From the NCBI RefSeq assembly GCF_023558375.1, contig NZ_CP083761.1, positions 3,398,501-3,462,500 of the forward strand: a stretch of 64,000 nucleotides of DNA, given 5' to 3'. Made by a program: the position numbers and the translations under genes. Source of the stretch: Chroococcidiopsis sp. CCMEE 29. GTDB lineage: Bacteria > Cyanobacteriota > Cyanobacteriia > Cyanobacteriales > Chroococcidiopsidaceae. The notes under the pieces were generated by a model that ran no database searches, had not been told where the DNA came from, and was given only the letters and a program-made list of their open reading frames with translations. Shown here piece by piece: positions 1-9,218 of this stretch. Numbering within the stretch: position 1 is the stretch's first letter; each line of letters starts with the position of its first letter.

Positions 1-459
1 AATTTGTTACTACAACTGCCGCAGGGAGTTGATCCGGAAATAGTAGATATCAAACCTTCTTATGATATCTATGTAATGCTCGCTATAACTATGGCTGCTG
101 CTTTATATGCACCAAATTTAATTAGAAATGGCGCGCCAATCGTTCATTTCCACGGCTACCCAACATTTGAATGGTTTAAACCTAATGAATATTGTACTGG
201 AGTTCAAAATCCTTCGGTACCTTGTGGAACCTATGAATCAGGAGTATTCAATTTTTTGGGTATTTACAACTTGGTCAAGCAATATGGTGAAAACATAAGT
301 TTAGCCAGTTTAGTAGAACCAGATCATGGCACAAATTTTATAGCTAATGACTTGGATTATTTAGTTGAAAGACTACACTCTGGGTGCGAGCAGGGGCAAA
401 TTGAACTAGGTGGAAAGCATTTTGCGGCTCTTAAGACCAAGCTAGGCGATCGCTGTTAA
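1..459 (+). CDS. Unknown protein, C-terminal part (partial at window edge)
   Basis: The frame is open from the first base, so this is the 3' part of a longer gene; the TTG at base 4 need not be the true start. About 152 residues remain. A hydrophobic stretch near residues 24-40 (YVMLAITMAAALYAPNLI) is followed by a motif rich in H, F, W and Y (IVHFHGYPTFEWFKPNEY) and three cysteines at residues 64-75, and it ends with GDRC. I do not recognise the family. It reads in the same direction as the epimerase-exporter-sulfotransferase genes downstream, across a gap of about 107 bp, so it may belong to the same biosynthetic cluster. Composition is AT-rich like its neighbours. A glycan-related enzyme is a guess from context only. 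Confidence 0.5.
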   Translation, partial: NLLLQLPQGVDPEIVDIKPSYDIYVMLAITMAAALYAPNLIRNGAPIVHFHGYPTFEWFKPNEYCTGVQNPSVPCGTYESGVFNFLGIYNLVKQYGENISLASLVEPDHGTNFIANDLDYLVERLHSGCEQGQIELGGKHFAALKTKLGDRC

Positions 460-566
460 ATGAACAATTCCAAAAAGCCAATTCAAACATGAATTAGCTA
501 GTGCAAACTACTTTAAGTTGTAGGGCAAGAATTTACAAGTGATGTAAATTTGAGTGATTAAATTCC

Positions 567-1571
567 ATGAAACTATCTGAAAAAACGCTGCTTATTACTG
601 GAATTAGTGGTTTTATTGGCTTACGAACTACTGAGCTAGCTTTAGCACAGGGAATGAAAGTACGCGGGTTGCAACGTTCCGCAGATAAGGCAAAAAAAGC
701 GCAAAAACTAGGCGCTGAAGTGATCGTTGGCAATATAACTGATCCTGCTGCTGCTCAAGCAGCTTGCCAGGGAGTGGATATAGTTCTGCATACGGCTGCT
801 GTTGCCAAAGAAGGTGGAGCAATCGAGCATTTTCGTAAGGTAAATGTCGGTGGAACTGTCAACATGGCTGTAGCTGCTAAGAATGCTGGAGTCAAAACGT
901 TTGTTCACCTCTCCAGTGTTATGGTCTACGGCTTCAACTATCCTGATCGCGTCACGGAAGAAGGACCACTTTGTAGTGAGAATAATCCCTATTGTCAAAC
1001 AAAAATAGAAGGCGAAAAAGAACTCTTAAAACTAAATGCACCACCAGATTTCGGCATTATTATCATTAGACCAGGAGATGTGTACGGACCAGGAAGTATT
1101 CCTTGGATAGTCCGACCACTTCTATTGATGCGTCAAAGATTATTTGCGTGTGCTAATGGTGGGCAGGGAGTCATGAATCATGTATATGTGGACAACCTGA
1201 TCGAAGCCATCTTTCTGGCAATAGAAAAAGAAACATACGGAGACATCTTTAATATCACTGACGGCAAAGCAACTTCCTGGAAAGATTATTTTACGCACTT
1301 AGCCAAAATTGCCGGTGTACCTGCGCCTTTTTCCCTACCAACAGGTGTACTCAAATTTCTGCTTTGGCTGCGCTGTAGGGGGCAAACAGTTCTGGGTCAA
1401 ACAGCTGATACTTTGCCAGAGTCGATAGATTTTGTCACTCGCCCTTATGCTTATTCCATTGCTAAAGCACAGAACCTATTGGGTTATGAACCCAAAATTG
1501 ATCTGGAAGAGGGAATGCAGCGCACCCAGGAATGGTTACGAAAAACTGATTTACAAAAATTGATTGAATAA
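567..1571 (+). CDS. NAD(P)-dependent epimerase/dehydratase (extended SDR)
   Basis: A 334-aa extended short-chain dehydrogenase/reductase. The N-terminal Rossmann motif is TGISGFIG (residues 11-18) and the catalytic YxxxK is YCQTK, preceded by LSSVMVYG with the conserved Ser. A later RPGDVYGPG segment fits the substrate-side loop of sugar epimerases and 3-beta-HSD-like enzymes. Length is normal for the family. It is cytoplasmic and should oxidise/reduce or epimerise a nucleotide sugar or a steroid-like/polyketide alcohol; the substrate cannot be read from sequence. The next gene, an ABC exporter, starts 8 bp after the stop, so the two are very probably cotranscribed. That suggests a tailoring role for an exported product. 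Start: ATG, no strong ribosome binding site. Confidence 0.85.
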   Translation: MKLSEKTLLITGISGFIGLRTTELALAQGMKVRGLQRSADKAKKAQKLGAEVIVGNITDPAAAQAACQGVDIVLHTAAVAKEGGAIEHFRKVNVGGTVNMAVAAKNAGVKTFVHLSSVMVYGFNYPDRVTEEGPLCSENNPYCQTKIEGEKELLKLNAPPDFGIIIIRPGDVYGPGSIPWIVRPLLLMRQRLFACANGGQGVMNHVYVDNLIEAIFLAIEKETYGDIFNITDGKATSWKDYFTHLAKIAGVPAPFSLPTGVLKFLLWLRCRGQTVLGQTADTLPESIDFVTRPYAYSIAKAQNLLGYEPKIDLEEGMQRTQEWLRKTDLQKLIE

Positions 1572-1579
1572 GTTTGTGA

Positions 1580-3214
1580 ATGAACCTAATCCGCCTTCTC
1601 CTACGCACTTCCCCTGGGTACCTCGCCCTTGCAGTGTTTGCTGGTGTCCTTAGTGGAGCTAGTGCTGCTGGTTTGATTGCACTCATTAACACCACTTTGA
1701 GTCAGGATCAATCATCAACGGCTATAGTTGCTTGGAGCTTTGCCGGACTCTGCTTATTACGGCTGATTACTAATCTTACTGCTCAAGTTCTGTTGATCCG
1801 TCTTTCCCAAACCGCTATCCTCAACCTGCGGATACTGTTGAGCTGCCGAATTCTTGCCTCTCCCCTACGTCACCTAGAAGAACTCGGTGCTCATCGTCTT
1901 TTAGTCACGCTAACTGAAGATAGCCAAGTCATCTCTAACACAGTTTTCATTATTTCCTTTTTCTGCATCAACATTTCTATATTGATTGGCTGCTTGGTTT
2001 ATCTATGCTTGCTCTCCTGGACAGTGTTTCTGGTAGGCATTAGCTTTATGCTCCTAGGGATATGCACCTACCATCTGCCAATGAAGAAAGCTCAGTCCTG
2101 GCTGATGTTGGCCCGTGAGCAAGAGGATAAGCTATTTAACCACTTCCGCGCCATTACTGAGGGAACTAAGGAACTTAAGCTCCATCGCCAGCGCCGCCAA
2201 GCATTCCTCTCAGAAGATCTGCACACCACTGCCCTATCCTATCGCCATCATAATGTTGTCGGTATGACGATCTTCGCAGCTGCCGCCAGTTGGGGGCAGA
2301 TTTTATTCTTTATCGCTATTGGCTTGCTTCTGTTCACCCTGCCTGCACTACAGAAAATCAATGCTGCCATCCTGTCTGGCTATGCCCTGACAATCATCTA
2401 CATGATGACACCTTTGGAATACATCATGAGTATGCTTCCCTCCTTAAGCCGAGCCACAGTCGCGCTGCAAAAGATTGAGTCTCTAGGTTTATCCTTATCA
2501 GACCACTTTCCTGAAACTAGCCCAAGTACCCAGGCTAACCCGGAGGTTTCCTGGAAGTGTCTGGAACTTATGGGCGTGACTCATAGTTATTATCAGGAGC
2601 GAGAAGAAAGCAGCTTCATCCTCGGTCCAATTGACCTGCAAATCCATTCCAAAGAACTGGTTTTTATCGTAGGTGGTAACGGCAGCGGTAAATCCAGCCT
2701 TGCTAAGCTGATCGCGGGGCTTTACATCCCGGAAGCTGGAGAAATTTATTTAGATGGCAAGCTGATTGACCATCAGAACCGGGAGTGGTATCGCCAGCAA
2801 TTTTCAGTCGTTTTTTCCGACTTCTATCTGTTCGATCGCTTTTTGGGTATGAGTACTCTCGATCTCGACACCCAGACACGAGACTACCTTGTCCAACTAC
2901 AACTCGACCACAAGGTTCAGGTCAAAGATGGCGTACTTTCTACAACTGCTCTTTCCCAAGGACAGCGCAAGCGCCTCGCTTTGCTTACAGCCTACCTAGA
3001 AGATCGTCCTTTTTACGTATTTGATGAGTGGGCATCAGATCAAGACCCTCTATTCAAGAAAATTTTTTACACTCAATTGCTGCCAGACCTAAAAAGTAGA
3101 GGCAAAACTGTGTTAGCGATCAGCCATGATGACCGATATTTTTACTTAGCAGACCGGATTATCCAGCTGGAATACGGCAAGGTGAGATCCGAGAAGTACG
3201 TCTGCGATCGCTAA
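1580..3214 (+). CDS. ABC exporter, fused membrane and ATPase domains (cyclic peptide exporter type)
   Basis: 544 aa. About residues 1-300 form a six-helix membrane domain. From about residue 330 there is one nucleotide-binding domain: Walker A GGNGSGKSS, a signature region LSQGQRKRLALL, and Walker B YVFDEWASDQDP. The Walker B aspartate is followed by E-W-A-S-D rather than the usual E-P-T-S-A-L-D. This layout (half-size exporter, short NBD, DEWASDQDP) is typical of the SyrD/PvdE cyclic-peptide and siderophore exporters. It should work as a homodimer in the inner membrane. It sits 8 bp behind an epimerase and upstream of a sulfotransferase, fitting export of a modified peptide or lipid. Family call is firm; the cargo is inferred. 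Confidence 0.8.
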   Translation: MNLIRLLLRTSPGYLALAVFAGVLSGASAAGLIALINTTLSQDQSSTAIVAWSFAGLCLLRLITNLTAQVLLIRLSQTAILNLRILLSCRILASPLRHLEELGAHRLLVTLTEDSQVISNTVFIISFFCINISILIGCLVYLCLLSWTVFLVGISFMLLGICTYHLPMKKAQSWLMLAREQEDKLFNHFRAITEGTKELKLHRQRRQAFLSEDLHTTALSYRHHNVVGMTIFAAAASWGQILFFIAIGLLLFTLPALQKINAAILSGYALTIIYMMTPLEYIMSMLPSLSRATVALQKIESLGLSLSDHFPETSPSTQANPEVSWKCLELMGVTHSYYQEREESSFILGPIDLQIHSKELVFIVGGNGSGKSSLAKLIAGLYIPEAGEIYLDGKLIDHQNREWYRQQFSVVFSDFYLFDRFLGMSTLDLDTQTRDYLVQLQLDHKVQVKDGVLSTTALSQGQRKRLALLTAYLEDRPFYVFDEWASDQDPLFKKIFYTQLLPDLKSRGKTVLAISHDDRYFYLADRIIQLEYGKVRSEKYVCDR

Positions 3215-3302
3215 CTACTAACCGATTTAAAACTTAGGCATTTTAACTCATATTAAACATAACTCCAATATCTGTTTTGTTGTTTAGTAACCTAAAAAGC
3301 AT

Positions 3303-4421
3303 ATGAATTTAAACCTACAACCATTGGCAGGTAACTCTTTTGTCAACTGGCTGCAATTACTCTGGCAAAATGACGGCATTGATAGAAAATATATACTAAG
3401 AGCATTTTCTATTTCACTTGTAAGTTTTTTGGTTACTCCAATAAGAATCTTAGAAAATGCTAGATTTAGCAAGAAAATTAACACCCTAATAATTGAAGAG
3501 CCTCCTATATTTATTATCGGGCATTGGAAAAGTGGAACAACGTATTTCCATAATTTAATGAGTCAAGACAAAAATTTGGGTTACGTATCAACCATACAGA
3601 CTTTCGCGCCTGAATCATTCCTTCTTTTCCAGCGTATTTCTAGATTAATTTTAGGAAAAGCTTTACCTAAAAAAAGAGCAATGGACAACATTGAAATTTC
3701 AGTAGATTATCCTGAAGAGGAGGAGCATGCAATAGGAAATATGTCTACCTATGGTTTTTATAACTGTTGGTATTTTCCCCAAAATATGAGAAAAATATTC
3801 AATAAGAGCCTATTGCTTGAACAGGTTTATGAACCAGAAAAAACCAAATGGAAAGAATTGTACATGAATATATTGAAAAAGGCAGCTTTCAATATGAATG
3901 GCAAACGGTTACTACTAAAAAACCCTGCAAATACAGCAAGAATTAAAATTTTATTAGAATTATTTCCTGAAGCTAAATTTATCCATATTTATAGGAATCC
4001 TTACTTCGTGTATGCTTCAACAAAAAACATGTATATTAAAACCCAAAAACTCTATGCTCTGCAAGATATCAAGGATGAGGAAATCGACGACAATATTTTT
4101 TTCTTTTACCAAAAGCTTATGCAAAAATTCTTTGAAGATAAAGAGCTTATTCCTAGAAACCATTTAGCAGAAGTTAAATATGAAGATTTTGTAATTGATC
4201 CCATCGGTGCAATCAAAAGGGTATACAACGAATTAAATCTTCCCTACCTTGAGCAAACAGAAGAAAATTTTAAACTTTATGTCAACTCTCAAGCTAATTA
4301 CAAAGCAAACCAATATGCACTAGATAATAAAACTTTAGAAAAAGTAGAAAGATACTGTAAGTTTACTATTGAGAAGTGGAATTATAAAGCAGTTGATGTC
4401 TTAGAAACTAGAAAACCATAA
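3303..4421 (+). CDS. Sulfotransferase family protein
   Basis: 372 aa. Residues around 62-80 read PPIFIIGHWKSGTTYFHN, the 5'-phosphosulfate-binding loop of PAPS-dependent sulfotransferases (GxxKSGTT). A second region, FIHIYRNPYFVYAST, matches the 3'-phosphate-binding motif (R-N-P...S). It should transfer sulfate from PAPS to a hydroxyl or amine of a glycan, lipid or small molecule. The DNA is clearly more AT-rich than the ABC gene before it, a sign of separate ancestry. It is followed after 23 bp by a glycosyltransferase, so the two probably act on the same sugar-bearing product. Start ATG at 3303; the leader between 3215 and 3302 is AT-rich. Confidence 0.85.
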   Translation: MNLNLQPLAGNSFVNWLQLLWQNDGIDRKYILRAFSISLVSFLVTPIRILENARFSKKINTLIIEEPPIFIIGHWKSGTTYFHNLMSQDKNLGYVSTIQTFAPESFLLFQRISRLILGKALPKKRAMDNIEISVDYPEEEEHAIGNMSTYGFYNCWYFPQNMRKIFNKSLLLEQVYEPEKTKWKELYMNILKKAAFNMNGKRLLLKNPANTARIKILLELFPEAKFIHIYRNPYFVYASTKNMYIKTQKLYALQDIKDEEIDDNIFFFYQKLMQKFFEDKELIPRNHLAEVKYEDFVIDPIGAIKRVYNELNLPYLEQTEENFKLYVNSQANYKANQYALDNKTLEKVERYCKFTIEKWNYKAVDVLETRKP

Positions 4422-4444
4422 CCCTTAACTAAAGGCGAATTAAA

Positions 4445-6691
4445 ATGTGTAACCATCAGCCCCGAGTTAGCATTGGACTACCTGTATACAATGGCGAGCA
4501 ATTTATAAAAGAAACTTTAGATTCACTTTTGGCTCAAACTTTTGAAGATTTCGAGCTAATTATCTCAGACAATGCATCAACAGACAAAACTGAGGAAATT
4601 TGTAGGGCATACGCTGCCAAAGACCAGCGCATCCGTTACTACCGCAATCAACAGAATCTCGGTGCCTCCTGGAACTCCAATCGTGTCTTTGAATTGTCGT
4701 CGGGTGAGTACTTTAAGTGGGCTGCCCACGATGATTTACACGCTGCGGATTTTCTATTGAAGTGTATTAAAGTGCTTGACCAAGATCCTAGTGTGATTTT
4801 ATGTCACTCCCAGGTAAAGTTCATTGATGAATATGGGAATTTCCTACGGAACTACGATATCAAGTTAAATACCAATTCACCGAAACCACAGGAGCGTTTT
4901 CATCAGCTTCTTAGTAAGCACCTATGCTATCAATTTTTTGGGGTAATACGCGCAAGCGCCCTCAGGATGACATCGCTTCTAGGCAATTACGGTCATGCAG
5001 ATGGAATTTTATTGATCAGGCTTGGTCTCCTCGGTCGGTTCTATGAAATTCCTGAACATCTGTTCTTTGCTAGAAGCCATCCACAACAATCAATGAGTAA
5101 GTTCTTTCCAAGGTACCTACAGTTTGCTAGCCAAGGTTCATCACACTCAATAAGTATATTGCCTGACTACTATTGTTATACAGTGTGGTTTGATCCGGCA
5201 AAAGAAGGAAAAATTTTGTTTCCACATTGGAGAATCCTCTGGGAATATTGCCGCTCTGTATGGCAGGCTCCAATTAATTGGTATGAGCAAATATCCTGCT
5301 ATCTAAGTGTGTTAAAGCAGTTAAAAGGAACCGAGTACTTACTAGTCAAAGATTTGCTCGTAGCTGTTAACATGATTAAGAAACGCTTTGATAAAAAATG
5401 CTCCCTACGGAATAAACAAGACACTAACTTAAAAGCAGATATCAAAAGCGTACTGTTTTATCGAGAAAAAATTAATACTAAGACTAACAAAAGTTTAGAT
5501 GTAACAAGAATACTAGGAGTTGTTGCTGCAGCGAAAGGAGCAGAAAATTATTTACCATATACTATTCCAAAAATTATCAAACAAATATCTGAAATAGGAA
5601 TGGGGGCTGATATTATCATTGGTCTGAATAATGGGTTTGAATGCCAAACAGTTATAGAACGCTTTAGTTTACTTCCTGATGTCCAGGTAATTCATCTCTA
5701 CACCGGAGAAAAGTTGGCGAGTAATATTCCAGCTAAAGTATTCGATAATTTAAATAGCGAAGATGAATCCTATTACTTGCGTAATATTGAACCTTCGCAC
5801 TTCAAGCATCGGCTCTTCATTATTCATCAAAAAGCAGGGTTATACTCAGCTGGTAAAATACGGGTTTTAGCAGATATTTATAAGTTGCTTTTGAATAGCA
5901 TCGATCATGGATGGATACCACCAGCACTTTTGCTTACTTTCGATGCTGAATCCCAGATTTTAGTGAATAAAGCAAGTTCAATTCCAGAGCTAGAATCCAA
6001 TGGTTTAATGTTAATGGTTAACAAATTGAACAATAGTCCGGAAATAGATCTACTTGGTACAAGAAATAAATTTGCAGTTTATCGAGAAGGAATAGTGGAG
6101 GGAATTAAAGTTCTCTTCCCTAATTTCAATGAAGATATTCCTCCTATTCAATGGTTTATAGACGTTGTTCATGGTAAATACAGTGGCTATAGATGGCAGC
6201 CTGGAGGAGGTACAGTTGGTAGAACTGATGTGATAATAAGCTTGTTAGCTGTAATATCTGAAAGGTATCCGGGAACCAGAAGCGAAGACACCCATCTTAC
6301 TATCTTAGCCAAACATACCGGATTTCTTGACGATATACTTATGGATGTCGTTTCTACCAATCGAGTTCCAAGTCTTACAGATATGACAACAGATAACCCG
6401 TCAACGCAAGCCTGGATGGCTCAGATGTATAGATGGATTGCTGCTTGTTATGCCTTAGAATTAAACTATGGGAAACACAATGTTAGTTTAATAGCATCTT
6501 ACGGTTTTCCCTGGAGTATTTTAACAGCTCCTAGTGACTTTTTCGGAAGTTTAAAAAACATTAATAAAATAAAATTTTACAAAGTAATTAATAAGTTAAT
6601 AACATCTTTTTTTATTGCCAACAAACTCAAGAAAAACGCTTTTGAAAACCCTGACTTACTTCAAGGTTCTGGCGCAAAGGCTTCTTGGTAA
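4445..6691 (+). CDS. Two-domain protein: family 2 glycosyltransferase plus a second transferase-like domain
   Basis: 748 aa, about twice the size of a simple GT2. Residues 6-240 are a GT-A domain: SIGLPVYNGEQFIKETLDSL, then LIISDNASTDKT, then FKWAAHDDLHAADF, where AHDD replaces the classical DxD. A low-complexity linker lies near residues 300-350. Residues about 350-748 open with RILGVVAAAKGAENYLPYTI and contain LLTFDAESQ, a possible metal-binding Asp pair, and QPGGGTVGRTDVI. This half is unknown to me but looks like a second nucleotide-sugar transferase fold. The protein probably adds one or two sugars to the product modified by the neighbouring sulfotransferase. The fusion interpretation is inference; the N-terminal assignment is strong. 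Confidence 0.75.
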   Translation: MCNHQPRVSIGLPVYNGEQFIKETLDSLLAQTFEDFELIISDNASTDKTEEICRAYAAKDQRIRYYRNQQNLGASWNSNRVFELSSGEYFKWAAHDDLHAADFLLKCIKVLDQDPSVILCHSQVKFIDEYGNFLRNYDIKLNTNSPKPQERFHQLLSKHLCYQFFGVIRASALRMTSLLGNYGHADGILLIRLGLLGRFYEIPEHLFFARSHPQQSMSKFFPRYLQFASQGSSHSISILPDYYCYTVWFDPAKEGKILFPHWRILWEYCRSVWQAPINWYEQISCYLSVLKQLKGTEYLLVKDLLVAVNMIKKRFDKKCSLRNKQDTNLKADIKSVLFYREKINTKTNKSLDVTRILGVVAAAKGAENYLPYTIPKIIKQISEIGMGADIIIGLNNGFECQTVIERFSLLPDVQVIHLYTGEKLASNIPAKVFDNLNSEDESYYLRNIEPSHFKHRLFIIHQKAGLYSAGKIRVLADIYKLLLNSIDHGWIPPALLLTFDAESQILVNKASSIPELESNGLMLMVNKLNNSPEIDLLGTRNKFAVYREGIVEGIKVLFPNFNEDIPPIQWFIDVVHGKYSGYRWQPGGGTVGRTDVIISLLAVISERYPGTRSEDTHLTILAKHTGFLDDILMDVVSTNRVPSLTDMTTDNPSTQAWMAQMYRWIAACYALELNYGKHNVSLIASYGFPWSILTAPSDFFGSLKNINKIKFYKVINKLITSFFIANKLKKNAFENPDLLQGSGAKASW

Positions 6692-6698
6692 ATTAACT

Positions 6699-6743
6699 TT
6701 AAGATTGAGGAGAGGGCTAGCATGCCACCCAAGTCAATCTTAA
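6699..6743. promoter_or_regulatory. Leader hairpin upstream of the TauE permease
   Basis: A perfect 10-bp inverted repeat, TTAAGATTGA at 6699-6708 and TCAATCTTAA at 6734-6743, encloses a 25-nt loop that itself holds GGG/CCC. It ends 3 bp before the AGGAGG ribosome binding site (6747-6752) of the permease. It could be the terminator of the glycosyltransferase gene or a 5'-leader control element. It has no following T-tract, so a simple intrinsic terminator is less likely. Confidence 0.45.
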
Positions 6744-6759
6744 TCAGGAGGCCTCACTT

Positions 6760-7536
6760 ATGATCGCAGGGAGTTGGATAGCTTTAGCTTCTGGCGGATT
6801 AGTCTCTGGAATTTTAGCTGGATTCTTGGGTATTGGTGGTGGTACTATCTTAGTTCCGCTTTTAATTACTCTGGGTTACGCACCCGTGCAAGCGGTAGCT
6901 ACTAGCAGCCTAGCAATTCTAATTACTTCAGTTTCTGGTACTGTACAAAATTGGCGGATGGGCTACTTTGACTTGAAGCGAGTAATTTTATTAGGATTTC
7001 CAGCTTTAGTCACTGCTCAAATAGGTGTATATTTGGCAACTCATATCTTGCCCTATATACTGCTCTTGGCGTTTGGGATATTATTGCTGACTAATATTTA
7101 TTTAGTAGAGCTGCGGAAGCGCTTAACTGTTCTAGAAGCTCCAATAACGACTAAATTTAACCCAGTAATTTCTAGAATTGGCACTGGAGGTACGGCAGGT
7201 ATTTTAGCAGGCTTGTTTGGTGTTGGTGGCGGTGTGATTATGGTGCCACTCCAAATGTTGCTACTAGGAGAACCAATTAAAGTAGCAATTCAGACTAGCT
7301 TAGGTGTGATCGTTGCTACTGCTGTATCTGCTTGCATAGGACATGCAGCAAAGGGAAATGTCTTGTTTGTCTCAGGCATCCTTCTAGGCAGTGGCGGTCT
7401 TTTGGGAGCGCAGATGAGTACTCGTGTTTTGCCAAAGCTACCAGATCAAGTTGTCAGCCTTTTCTTTCGGATCTTTCTAGGAATATTGTCAATCTACATT
7501 TTTTGGCAAGCTTGGAGAAGTTATCAGGGTTTCTAA
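6760..7536 (+). CDS. Sulfite exporter TauE/SafE family membrane protein
   Basis: 258 aa, almost entirely hydrophobic, with 7-8 predicted membrane segments. It has the internal duplication typical of the family: GILAGFLGIGGGTILVPLL near the N terminus and GILAGLFGVGGGVIMVPLQ in the middle. Proteins of this family export sulfite, sulfoacetate or related organosulfur anions. Location two genes behind a PAPS sulfotransferase is suggestive, because PAPS/APS metabolism produces sulfite, but this link is inference. Start chosen at ATG 6760 because AGGAGG lies 8 bp upstream. Downstream lies IS debris, so this is the last gene of the left-hand cluster. Confidence 0.85.
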   Translation: MIAGSWIALASGGLVSGILAGFLGIGGGTILVPLLITLGYAPVQAVATSSLAILITSVSGTVQNWRMGYFDLKRVILLGFPALVTAQIGVYLATHILPYILLLAFGILLLTNIYLVELRKRLTVLEAPITTKFNPVISRIGTGGTAGILAGLFGVGGGVIMVPLQMLLLGEPIKVAIQTSLGVIVATAVSACIGHAAKGNVLFVSGILLGSGGLLGAQMSTRVLPKLPDQVVSLFFRIFLGILSIYIFWQAWRSYQGF

Positions 7537-7603
7537 TAGACATCTCCACAATAGTAATGTTTTCTGGTAAAAGAATACAATAATGAGTTTTTACCCCAGA
7601 AAT

Positions 7604-8127
7604 ATGAGTTCAATACTAAATCACATTGAATCGAATCCTAAAGAAACACAGCGGTTGATTGGTTTAGAATATGACCGCCTATAACAATTATTTCAAAAAG
7701 CAAAGCAATTCCATCATGAAAAACAAGCTTTATTAGAAGCTGAGAAAACCAGAATCATTGCAGGTGGAGGTGGTAGGAAACCTAAATTATCGCTTGAAGA
7801 ACAAATAATTTTGACTTTGGTTTATCTCAGGCATATGACGACGTTTCAATTGCTGGGTATCCAGTTTGGAGTGAGTGAGTCTACCGCAAATGATACATTT
7901 AATTATTGGTTGCCACTACTGGAAGAGTTGTTACCATCTAGTTTAATTGAACAAGTTAAAAAAAAGAATCTGACTCTGAAATAGTTAAAGAAATACTCAC
8001 CCAGTATGAATTAATAGTAGATAGCTACGAACAAGTCAGGGAAAGACCTAGAGACCAGAAAGAACAAGAAAAGTATTATTCCGGTAAGAAGAATAATCAT
8101 ACATTCAAAACTCAAATGATTATTGGT
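7604..8127 (+). pseudogene. Broken IS5-family-like transposase
   Basis: Reading + frames from ATG 7604 gives a protein with an early in-frame TAA at 7682-7684. It then continues in frame for about 100 residues (RKPKLSLEEQIILTLVYLRH, FQLLGIQFGVSESTANDTFN), the HTH_Tnp_4 region of IS5-type transposases. A second break near 7980 needs a frame change to reach DSYEQVRERPRDQKEQ and YYSGKKNNHTFKTQMI, the start of the DDE_Tnp_4 catalytic domain. The catalytic C-terminal half is absent: homology stops at about 8127, just where a long inverted repeat begins. Clearly dead. Confidence 0.75.
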
Positions 8128-8128
8128 A

Positions 8129-8208
8129 GTGTTTTAGATTTGTGGTTAAGACTCCTGAAACGTTGAACATGTAGACCCTTCAGGCAAAGAGTAACAAATC
8201 TAAAACAC
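8129..8208. repeat. 80-bp nested inverted repeat at an IS junction
   Basis: GTGTTTTAGATTTG (8129-8142) is exactly complementary to CAAATCTAAAACAC (8195-8208). A second pair, CCTGAA (8154-8159) with TTCAGG (8179-8184), lies inside. The structure sits exactly where the IS5-like transposase loses homology and before the IS701 remnant. It may be a small transposon end pair, or a piece of transposase sequence duplicated in inverted orientation. Confidence 0.5.
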
Positions 8209-8236
8209 CACCTTTTCACTACAGTTGCAGATAATA

Positions 8237-9065
8237 TTAGGGAGCTTGAGAACGCTTACGGTAATGATGGTAACGAGCGAGAGCTTGATGATGTCTGCGC
8301 CAGAAAGACCAATGGAGGATCGACTCTAAAGACCAGGAGCGGGGCAATAAAAACCTCCAGAGCCATCGCCTCAATTCGGCGAGGCTGAGGCAGACGAGAG
8401 CCCACGGACCGCTTTGAACGCAGCCAGACTGCCAGCCCCGACGTGAGGAGAAAAAAATGGAGGAGTTGAAAGTTCTCCCAGCGGTTCGGCTTGATAACGC
8501 AGCACAGACAAGAAAGCTCCTGCCGCCAGGACCAAAGTGACGTGGCGATGCCAGCCCGTCCATGAACGAACTTCGTAATCTCCTAAGCCGAGTTGGTATG
8601 CAGGCGAATTGAAAATACTCCTCGATTCGCCACCGTTGACCAGCAACCCCAACCATGGTTTCTACAGAGGTGTTACTTGGGGCAAAAACCTGATAGTAGC
8701 TGATAAAACTTGGGTCATCCGGATGTTCAGGACAGCGGCGAAACAGGAACCAACGGCTATATCCTTCGGGCTGACGGCAACTCAGTTCGACGCTGCAAGC
8801 AGTATGGACTGGCATATCCTACCTGCTCTGCCATCTGCCAACCGTTTTTTGGTTCTACGGGACATAGCAAAGCTTGAATATAGTCAAAGGCTGCCCCTTT
8901 GGCTTCAGAGCGGGCAAAGTATTTGCCGATCCGTTGCTGGAATGACTTGAGGTGATCGCTCCATGCACACAGAGCTTCTAGTGCCTGCCCGCTAGGTGTA
9001 GGAGCCAGCAATAAGAAAGCCTTCGACCTGCAAACAGGAGCGTTTCCAGCCAGGATTATTTGCAA
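8237..9065 (-). pseudogene. Degraded IS701-family transposase
   Basis: Minus-strand frames give recognisable but scattered parts of an IS701-type (DDE_5) transposase. The N terminus (8757-9065) holds ALCAWSDHLKSFQQRIGKYF and LLCPVEPKNGWQMAEQVG. The C-terminal catalytic part (8237-8815, two frames) holds RWFLFRRCPEHPDDPSFISY, MVGVAGQRWRIEEYFQ and YQLGLGDYEVRSWTGWHRHV. About 200 central residues, including the first catalytic aspartates, are missing, and at least two frameshifts separate the rest. It cannot be active. Confidence 0.8.
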
Positions 9066-9094
9066 CTAGAGCCGTGAGTTGAGCCAGGATTATG

Positions 9095-9112
9095 GGTCTT
9101 GGCAGCTTTTAG
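9095..9112. repeat. 18-bp direct repeat, left copy (partner at 9867-9884)
   Basis: GGTCTTGGCAGCTTTTAG here and GGTCTTGGCAGCTGTTAG at 9867-9884 differ at one base. Together they bracket the 215-aa gene at 9219-9866; the right copy begins at the base after that gene's stop codon. They could be end fragments of one mobile element, or recombination sites of a cassette. Confidence 0.5.
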
Positions 9113-9218
9113 TGACATTGCGTCAGGATGGGATTATAAGAATCTGAGCATTTGAGAGGTTGTGGAACTCCTCCTATATGTGAGATTGGTTGGTGAAGGC
9201 GCGTAAACCAACACAAAT

